Assembly: GCA_023251595.1 (NCBI GenBank) | Contig: JAHEYM010000062.1 | Span: 1 to 10,526, forward strand | Direction of reading: 5' to 3' | DNA from: Bacteroidota bacterium | GTDB taxonomy: Bacteria; Bacteroidota; Bacteroidia; AKYH767-A; JABDAW01 | DNA: 10,526 bases | Shown here: in pieces, positions 6,276-10,526 of the stretch | How positions within the stretch are numbered: the stretch's first letter is position 1 | Layout: the number at the start of each line of letters is the position of its first letter | Notes under the pieces: model-generated | Databases searched by the model: none | Seen by the model: only the letters and a program-made list of their open reading frames with translations | What the model was told of the DNA's origin: nothing | Made by a program: the position numbers and the translations under genes

Positions 6276-7325
6276 ATGTATAGAACCAGTATATTCCAGA
6301 TTATTCTCACTATACTAATCACCAGTCAATCCTTCGCCCAGCACGGTGGAACGACCACTTATGTGTTTCTGAATCTTCCGGTGACCGCCAGGGAAGCGGC
6401 ACTCGGTGGTGGACTCATCACAGTGAATGACGACGATCTTGGACTTTGCCGTCAAAATCCATCGTTGCTTACGTCCACTACGAATAATCATTTCTCGCTC
6501 AATGGCGTTTCTTATTTTGCCGGAATCGGGTATGGCTACGCGGGATTCGGACATTCATTCGCTAAATATGGAAATTTCGATGCTGGTATTCAATTCATGA
6601 GTTATGGCGATTTTCTTTCAGCAGATAACACTGGTGCACAGACCGGCACATTCACCGCTTCTGAATATGCAATGCATATTGGTTGGGGAAGGGCATTGGA
6701 TACCAACTTCACTATCGGAGCGAATGTTAAATATATCTACTCTGCGTTAGAAGAATTCAGATCAAGCGGTCTTGCTATTGATCTTGCCACCAGCTATACA
6801 AATCGTACCAGAGAAATATGTGCATCTGTCGTAGTGAAAAATGTTGGAAAGCAACTCACAACTTACACTGATGGTAATCCGGAACCTCTTCCATTTGAAA
6901 TTGAGGCAGGTGTTACTAAAAAGATGAAACACACGCCTTTAAGACTTTGTCTGACTTTGACTCATTTGGAGAAATATGATCTTTCTTACGTTGATCCGGC
7001 GAATTCAACAATTGTTGATCCGGTGAGTGGAGACACAACTCAGGTCACCATTGGAACGATGGACAAACTGATGCGACATGTGATTTTAGGAACAGAATTT
7101 ATGCTATCGAAAAGCTTTCATATTCGGTTCGGTTACAACTATGACAGAAGAAGAGAATTAAGGATTGATACAAGACCGGCAATGGCTGGTTTTTCATTCG
7201 GGTTCGGGCTACGGATTTCAGAATTAAATCTTTCCTTTGCGCGCTCAATATATGCCCTGGCGGGAGCTTCAAGTACATTCTCTCTCACAACAAATCTAAC
7301 TGAGTATTGGGCTCACAAAAAATAA
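6276..7325 (+). CDS. porQ: Type IX secretion system protein PorQ
   Basis: A 349-residue predicted outer-membrane beta-barrel. In Porphyromonas gingivalis PorQ belongs to the attachment complex (PorU-PorV-PorQ-PorZ) that joins secreted cargo to anionic LPS at the cell surface. Here a type I signal peptide is visible (R3, hydrophobic 6-16, probable cut after SFA21 before Q22). The mature start GGTTTYVFLNLPVTAREAALGG (24-45) carries the PorQ/PorV-family signature, with 'FLNLP..AR.AALGG' and then DDDLGLCRQNPSLL. The remainder is alternating aromatic/glycine strands such as GIGYGYAGFGHSFAKYGNFDAGIQFMSYG, and it ends in a barrel-like strand and TEYWAHKK. Lengths near 340 residues are usual. The neighbours cmk and ispH follow as I remember for PorQ loci in other Bacteroidota. 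PorV-like paralogues are the alternative, but the context favours PorQ. Confidence 0.87.
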   Translation: MYRTSIFQIILTILITSQSFAQHGGTTTYVFLNLPVTAREAALGGGLITVNDDDLGLCRQNPSLLTSTTNNHFSLNGVSYFAGIGYGYAGFGHSFAKYGNFDAGIQFMSYGDFLSADNTGAQTGTFTASEYAMHIGWGRALDTNFTIGANVKYIYSALEEFRSSGLAIDLATSYTNRTREICASVVVKNVGKQLTTYTDGNPEPLPFEIEAGVTKKMKHTPLRLCLTLTHLEKYDLSYVDPANSTIVDPVSGDTTQVTIGTMDKLMRHVILGTEFMLSKSFHIRFGYNYDRRRELRIDTRPAMAGFSFGFGLRISELNLSFARSIYALAGASSTFSLTTNLTEYWAHKK

Positions 7326-7993
7326 ACATCGCGATCGACGGTTATTCTTCCTGCGGGAAGAGTACTTTGGCTAAGGCGCTCGCAAGAAAACTAAATTTTC
7401 TGTACATCGACACAGGTGCCATGTACCGTGCTTTCACGCTTTTCACCCTTCAAAAAAATATTAATGATCTGACAGATTTAGAAGCAATAGAAAGGCTTTT
7501 GGGTGATATTGTTTTGGAATTCAAAATCGACCCGATTACAGGAAATTCTGAAATGTATATGAATGGAAAAAATGTTGAGAAAGAGATACGCGAAATGAGA
7601 ATATCGGAAAGAGTGAGTCCTGTTTCAGCGATCAAAATGGTGCGTGAGAAGCTCGTCCAAATGCAACAAAATTTTGGGAAAACCGGAGGCATTGTGATGG
7701 AAGGTAGAGACATTGGAACCGTTGTTCTACCGGATGCTGAGCTTAAGATTTTCATGACTGCTGATCCGGAAGTGAGAGCTAAGAGGAGATTCGAAGAACT
7801 GAAATCAAAAGGAATAGCGGTAAGTCTGGAGGAAGTTCGGAACAATCTTGTAACACGAGATTATCAGGATACGCACAGGGAAGTGAGTCCGTTGAGCCAA
7901 GCGAATGATGCCATTGTTCTTGACAATACAGCACTTACCCAGGAACAGCAACTGGATTTCGTTCTGGATCTTGTCTCGAAAATTTCGGTTTAG
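7307..7993 (+). CDS. cmk: (d)CMP kinase (cytidylate kinase)
   Basis: A 228-residue cytoplasmic nucleoside monophosphate kinase that phosphorylates CMP and dCMP with ATP, recycling RNA- and lipid-derived CMP. Motifs in order: P-loop DGYSSCGKST (11-20; K18), the CMP-binding DTGAMYRA (35-42), an NMP-binding insert in the middle, MEGRDIGTVVLPDAELKIFM, and the lid RDYQDTHREVSPL followed by NDAIVLDN. The length of about 228 is typical. The start is unusual: the frame opens after TGA at 7301-7303, and the only standard start before the P-loop is TTG at 7307, inside the last codons of porQ. The 19-bp overlap implies translational coupling to porQ. No Shine-Dalgarno sequence is present. No promoter is visible, so expression should follow porQ. 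Confidence 0.95.
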   Translation: MGSQKINIAIDGYSSCGKSTLAKALARKLNFLYIDTGAMYRAFTLFTLQKNINDLTDLEAIERLLGDIVLEFKIDPITGNSEMYMNGKNVEKEIREMRISERVSPVSAIKMVREKLVQMQQNFGKTGGIVMEGRDIGTVVLPDAELKIFMTADPEVRAKRRFEELKSKGIAVSLEEVRNNLVTRDYQDTHREVSPLSQANDAIVLDNTALTQEQQLDFVLDLVSKISV

Positions 7994-8015
7994 TCGTTTT
8001 ATTGTCGTACTTTTG
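7983..8015 (+). promoter_or_regulatory. Bacteroidota promoter of ispH
   Basis: TTTC at 7983-7986 (one mismatch to TTTG), a 21-bp spacer and TACTTTTG at 8008-8015 match the Bacteroidota consensus. The ispH ATG at 8029 follows 13 bp after the -7 element. The -33 half lies inside the last codons of cmk. The element argues against a start at TTG 8002, which lies upstream of the predicted transcript start. Confidence 0.6.
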
Positions 8016-8028
8016 CTACATTCAATTC

Positions 8029-8955
8029 ATGGAAACCCTCAAAAAAGAATCAATAAAAACGATAGAAAAAACGCCATTGCGCATCACCATCGATCCTGAT
8101 TCCGGATTTTGTTTCGGGGTTGTTTTTGCGATACAGATGGCGGAAGATGAACTCGAGAAATCGGGGTCTTTGTATTGTTTGGGTGATATTGTTCACAATA
8201 ACAAAGAGATTGAGCGATTACGGATTAAAGGTCTGAAGATCATCAATCATGATGATCTCAAAAATCTTCACGATTGTAAAGTGATGATTCGTGCACATGG
8301 TGAACCGCCTGAAACGTATGAGGTTGCTATTAAGAACAACATCGAATTGATCGATGCTTCTTGTCCCGTTGTGTTGAAGCTTCAAAACCGTGTAAGAAAT
8401 GGTTATGATGAAATTTTAGATCACGGAGGACAAATTGTCATTTACGGCGAAAATGGTCATGCAGAAGTGGAGGGGCTTGTTGGACAAACAAACGGTCGCG
8501 CCATTATTGTGAGCAAAGAAGAAGAGTTAAGTAAAATTGATTTCACCAAACCGGTTTATTTTTTCTCGCAAACAACAAAAGGCACAGATGGTTTTTACCG
8601 GATGAAAGAGTTGATTGAGAAATCTGTATTAGAGAAACAGGGTAAAGTTGACACCTCAAATTTCGTTGCAAACGATACGATTTGTCGGCAGGTTTCGAAC
8701 CGCGAACCACAGCTCAGAATATTTGCATGCGAGTCGGATGTGATACTTTTTGTGAGTGGAAAAAAGAGTTCAAATGGAAAGGCTTTGTTTGAAGTTTGCA
8801 AGGAAGCAAATCCGAATACCTATTTCATTTCCGAAGTCGAAGAAATAAAATCCGAATGGTTTGAAAATGCAGTGTCAGTGGGCATCTGCGGCGCAACCTC
8901 TACACCGATGTGGTTAATGAAAGAGGTAGCGGAACATTTGAAAAAACATTCGTAG
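8029..8955 (+). CDS. ispH: 4-hydroxy-3-methylbut-2-enyl diphosphate reductase
   Basis: A 308-residue iron-sulfur enzyme, the last step of the methylerythritol phosphate pathway, giving isopentenyl and dimethylallyl diphosphate. Cluster ligands C28 (DSGFCFG), C112 (DASCPVV) and C219 (NDTICRQV) correspond to E. coli C12, C96 and C197. Substrate and proton-relay residues are also in place: H56 (GDIVHNN), H90 (RAHG), H144 and E146 (GHAEVEG), and SQTT (180-183). SSNG at about 237-240 corresponds to the substrate-binding SSNS. The ATG at 8029 is preferred to TTG 8002, because the latter lies within the promoter and adds residues not seen in the family. About 16 residues precede the conserved LRITIDPDSGFCFG, a modest extension. 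It follows cmk, as I recall from other Bacteroidota. Confidence 0.96.
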   Translation: METLKKESIKTIEKTPLRITIDPDSGFCFGVVFAIQMAEDELEKSGSLYCLGDIVHNNKEIERLRIKGLKIINHDDLKNLHDCKVMIRAHGEPPETYEVAIKNNIELIDASCPVVLKLQNRVRNGYDEILDHGGQIVIYGENGHAEVEGLVGQTNGRAIIVSKEEELSKIDFTKPVYFFSQTTKGTDGFYRMKELIEKSVLEKQGKVDTSNFVANDTICRQVSNREPQLRIFACESDVILFVSGKKSSNGKALFEVCKEANPNTYFISEVEEIKSEWFENAVSVGICGATSTPMWLMKEVAEHLKKHS

Positions 8956-8971
8956 GGGCTGACCAAAAAGC

Positions 8972-9061
8972 AATAAATTGGCTGCGAAGGCACGAACACG
9001 CCAAGAAAAAAAATTCTGAAATACAAACATATATATCTTTGCGCCTTTGAATCTTTGCAGC
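8972..9061. repeat. Dispersed intergenic repeat, copy 2, with inverted arms
   Basis: The left part (8972-9017) matches copy 1 at 3445-3497 with an 8-base gap after GGCTGC. The right arm (9036-9061) reads on the minus strand GCTGCAAAGATTCAAAGGC, an intact-length version of the same unit, so the two arms face each other and could form a hairpin with the paired ends GCTGC (8981-8985) and GCAGC (9057-9061). It fills most of the 191-bp gap between ispH and the next gene. It could act as a bidirectional transcription block, but that is not shown. Confidence 0.7.
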
Positions 9062-9092
9062 ACACAAATCCTTTTCTCAATCCCGACACTTA

Positions 9093-9120
9093 TTGTGATT
9101 AATATTTATTTGTACATTTG
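9093..9120 (+). promoter_or_regulatory. Bacteroidota promoter of the proteinase cluster
   Basis: TTG at 9093-9095, a 17-bp spacer and TACATTTG at 9113-9120 match the Bacteroidota consensus, with the spacer at the short end. The ATG of the first gene follows 26 bp later. It implies that the small gene and the proteinase are transcribed as a unit independent of ispH. Confidence 0.6.
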
Positions 9121-9146
9121 CAATCTCAACCAAATTTATCCATCCG

Positions 9147-9350
9147 ATGAAAACTCAAGACGAAAAAAAACCAAAAGTTTTTGAGGAAGATTATAGCAAA
9201 CTGATGAAGGATTACAGGAAGCCGAACGTTCCCTTTTCACCTCCCCATGAATGGGCAAATCCGGGAGACTTCATCATCAAATTTTCTTTGTATCAGGATA
9301 GTCCGAACAGCATTACATCGACTGATACCTCACCTGTGATTGGGTTTTAG
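9147..9350 (+). CDS. Small protein of unknown function upstream of SDH proteinase
   Basis: I do not recognise this 67-residue protein. It begins with a charged, lysine-rich and acidic stretch (KTQDEKKPKVFEEDYSKLMKDYRK, roughly residues 2-25), followed by a proline- and aromatic-rich part (NVPFSPPHEWANPGDFIIKF, about 27-46) and a serine/threonine-rich tail ending in PVIGF. There is no signal peptide, membrane segment, cysteine or known motif. Support for its being real: a good promoter 26 bp upstream, no competing frame, and a stop only 2 bp before the proteinase ATG in another frame, so it is not a 5' extension of that gene. The tight spacing suggests coupled expression, and it may be a partner, adaptor or substrate of the proteinase. 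That role is inference only. Confidence 0.7.
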   Translation: MKTQDEKKPKVFEEDYSKLMKDYRKPNVPFSPPHEWANPGDFIIKFSLYQDSPNSITSTDTSPVIGF

Positions 9351-9352
9351 TT

Positions 9353-10285
9353 ATGCCCAATTGGAAAGAAGTTTTAGAAGAAATACAATTTGAAGCGAAA
9401 AGAGGCATCCCTAATGCTTTGGATGTTGTTCGTAGGAAGTATATTCTTGAAATTCAAAAGAAGACCGGTCGAAATGTGATTGCTTACTACTCAGGTTGGT
9501 TGCAGCGATCAAATGCAATCGATGTAATTGTGAATGATAAGGACAAGAACGCATTCATGCTGTGTATTCATAAACTTGACAGAAGTAAGGGCCTCGATCT
9601 TATTTTACACACGCCAGGCGGAGATTTAGGCGCAACAGAGAGTATAGTCGATTATCTTAATCAGATGTTTGGAAATAATATCCGTGCAATCATTCCGCAA
9701 ATTTCAATGAGTGCGGGTACGATGATGGCCTTATCGTGTAGGGAAATAATCATGGGCAAACAATCGAATCTCGGACCGATCGATCCCCAGATGGGGGGTG
9801 TGGCGTGTCAAGCTGTTCTCGATGAATTTCAGAAAGCGAAAGACGATATTAAAGCTAATCCTCAGGCATCACCACTATGGCAAGTGATAATCTCTAAATA
9901 CCATCCTACTTTTCTTGGAGCATGTCAAAACTCAATTGATTGGTCTGAAAAGCTTGCTTTCGATTGGCTTAAACGAAACATGTGCAGAGGAGATGAAGGG
10001 AAAACGCGAAAAATTTTGAAAGAATTCAGCGATCACAAGACAAATAAATCACACGCCCGCCATATTCCAAAAGACAAATGTAGAGAGATTGGTGTCTCAG
10101 TCGTGGATATGGAATGTGATAACGAATTACAAGATCTCATACTCACCGTTCATCACTCATTTATGCACACGTTTGCGAATAGCACAGCTACTAAAATAGT
10201 TGAAAACCATTTAGGGGTCGCTTATGTTGAGAGTCTGCCGATGCAAATAGCTAATCCCGTCGTACAAACACAACAGTTGAAATAA
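9353..10285 (+). CDS. SDH-family Clp-fold serine proteinase
   Basis: A 310-residue protein of the family with a ClpP/crotonase-like fold, historically called serine dehydrogenase proteinases (Pfam SDH_sah). Visible signatures: the family N-terminus MPNWKEVLEEIQ; YYSGWL at about 45-50; the oxyanion-type loop LILHTPGGDLGATESIVDYL (HTPGG at 86-90); the nucleophile block PQISMSAGTMMAL (115-127), where S120 in SAGT is the likely active serine; and SNLGPIDPQMGG (138-149; D144), a hallmark of this group. The C-terminal half, with WLKRNMC and a TNKSHARH segment, also looks typical. There is no signal peptide or membrane anchor, so it is probably cytosolic, unlike SppA. It starts 2 bp after the small gene and is followed 35 bp later by another same-strand gene. 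The substrate is unknown. Confidence 0.88.
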   Translation: MPNWKEVLEEIQFEAKRGIPNALDVVRRKYILEIQKKTGRNVIAYYSGWLQRSNAIDVIVNDKDKNAFMLCIHKLDRSKGLDLILHTPGGDLGATESIVDYLNQMFGNNIRAIIPQISMSAGTMMALSCREIIMGKQSNLGPIDPQMGGVACQAVLDEFQKAKDDIKANPQASPLWQVIISKYHPTFLGACQNSIDWSEKLAFDWLKRNMCRGDEGKTRKILKEFSDHKTNKSHARHIPKDKCREIGVSVVDMECDNELQDLILTVHHSFMHTFANSTATKIVENHLGVAYVESLPMQIANPVVQTQQLK

Positions 10286-10320
10286 TTATAAAATTTCCCT
10301 GACTTTCAAATAACCAAACA

Positions 10321-10526
10321 ATGACCGAACCGCTAAAAATAAAAGTGGAGTTTGATGGTGAAAATGCGAAAGCACTATTAAACTTCATTTCTGAAACCCG
10401 TGATGGAAAATATACTTCAGAAAAGCCGGACTTGACACAAATAACGTACAAACGGCTCGAAATTCCGGAGCAAAACCACTCCTATCCTTTTGATGATGGT
10501 GGTGAAGAAATTCTTCTTTTCGGTAT
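10321..10526 (+). CDS. Unrecognised protein, partial (3' end outside window)
   Basis: An open frame from ATG 10321 runs 68 codons to the right edge without a stop. The visible part is hydrophilic and acidic, with no signal peptide, membrane segment or cysteine: MTEPLKIKVEFDGENAKALL at the start, then NFISETRDGKY, a lysine/threonine-rich middle and PFDDGGEEILLFG at the end. I do not recognise a family. It begins 35 bp after the proteinase stop on the same strand with no clear promoter or terminator between, so it probably belongs to the same transcript. The opposite-strand frame over this region is a shadow. Whether it is a true partner of the proteinase cannot be decided without the rest of the gene. 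Confidence 0.65.
   Translation, partial: MTEPLKIKVEFDGENAKALLNFISETRDGKYTSEKPDLTQITYKRLEIPEQNHSYPFDDGGEEILLFG

Noticed and set aside
7450..7845. 131-codon minus-strand frame
   Set aside because: It is entirely antisense to cmk, whose catalytic motifs are complete; the serine-rich translation is typical of a shadow.
7905..8099. 64-codon plus-strand frame across the cmk-ispH junction
   Set aside because: It is out of frame with both genes and spans the ispH promoter; no motif.
8820..9089. 89-codon minus-strand frame over the repeat after ispH
   Set aside because: It combines antisense ispH with the dispersed repeat; cysteine- and phenylalanine-rich shadow.
9147..10285. Proteinase gene broken by a frameshift, with the small ORF as its lost N-terminus
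   Set aside because: The proteinase begins with the usual family N-terminus MPNW..., and the upstream ORF does not resemble any part of it.

Overview
The window looks like a chromosomal segment of a member of the Bacteroidota, probably from the Chitinophagales/Sphingobacteriales side or an uncultured relative. The evidence is a PorQ-type gene of the type IX secretion system (T9SS), a Bacteroidota-style alternative GlmU beside type B ribosomal protein L31, a long Bacteroidota-type lipoprotein, promoters of the TTTG / TAnnTTTG type instead of the -35/-10 type, almost no Shine-Dalgarno sequences, and moderate to low GC. The species cannot be named from the sequence.

Layout. Positions 1-1067 (minus strand) hold the first 355 codons of a lipoprotein with an Ig-like domain and a predicted beta-helix domain, running off the left edge. 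Divergent from it is a hicB-hicA type toxin-antitoxin pair (1196-1864). Next come rpmE2 (type B L31) and an alternative GlmU-family gene (1934-3413). A 269-bp gene-free stretch with dispersed repeats and a GC-rich palindrome leads to lon (3683-6184). A second GC-rich palindrome separates lon from porQ (6276-7325). porQ overlaps cmk (7307-7993, TTG start), and ispH follows from its own promoter (8029-8955). A further dispersed repeat, partly folded back on itself, separates this housekeeping block from a small accessory cluster: a 67-residue protein of unknown function (9147-9350), an SDH-family Clp-fold serine proteinase 2 bp downstream (9353-10285), and the start of a third, unrecognised gene (10321 to the right edge).

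How the genes fit together. The core block is housekeeping: translation (L31), amino-sugar nucleotide supply for the envelope (alternative GlmU), protein quality control (Lon), CMP recycling (Cmk) and isoprenoid precursors (IspH). The T9SS component PorQ is embedded in it. From memory of Bacteroidota genomes, rpmE2 next to the GlmU-family gene and porQ-cmk-ispH are both recurrent neighbourhoods, so this part is probably ancestral. The accessory parts are the hicBA pair and the right-hand proteinase cluster. The latter is the best candidate for an undescribed system: a compact putative operon in which a ClpP-fold protease is preceded by a tightly linked small unknown gene and followed by another unknown gene, set off by a repeat element. 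Its function cannot be read from the sequence.

Two genes cut by the window edges (the left lipoprotein and the rightmost ORF) were found by direct reading of the sequence.
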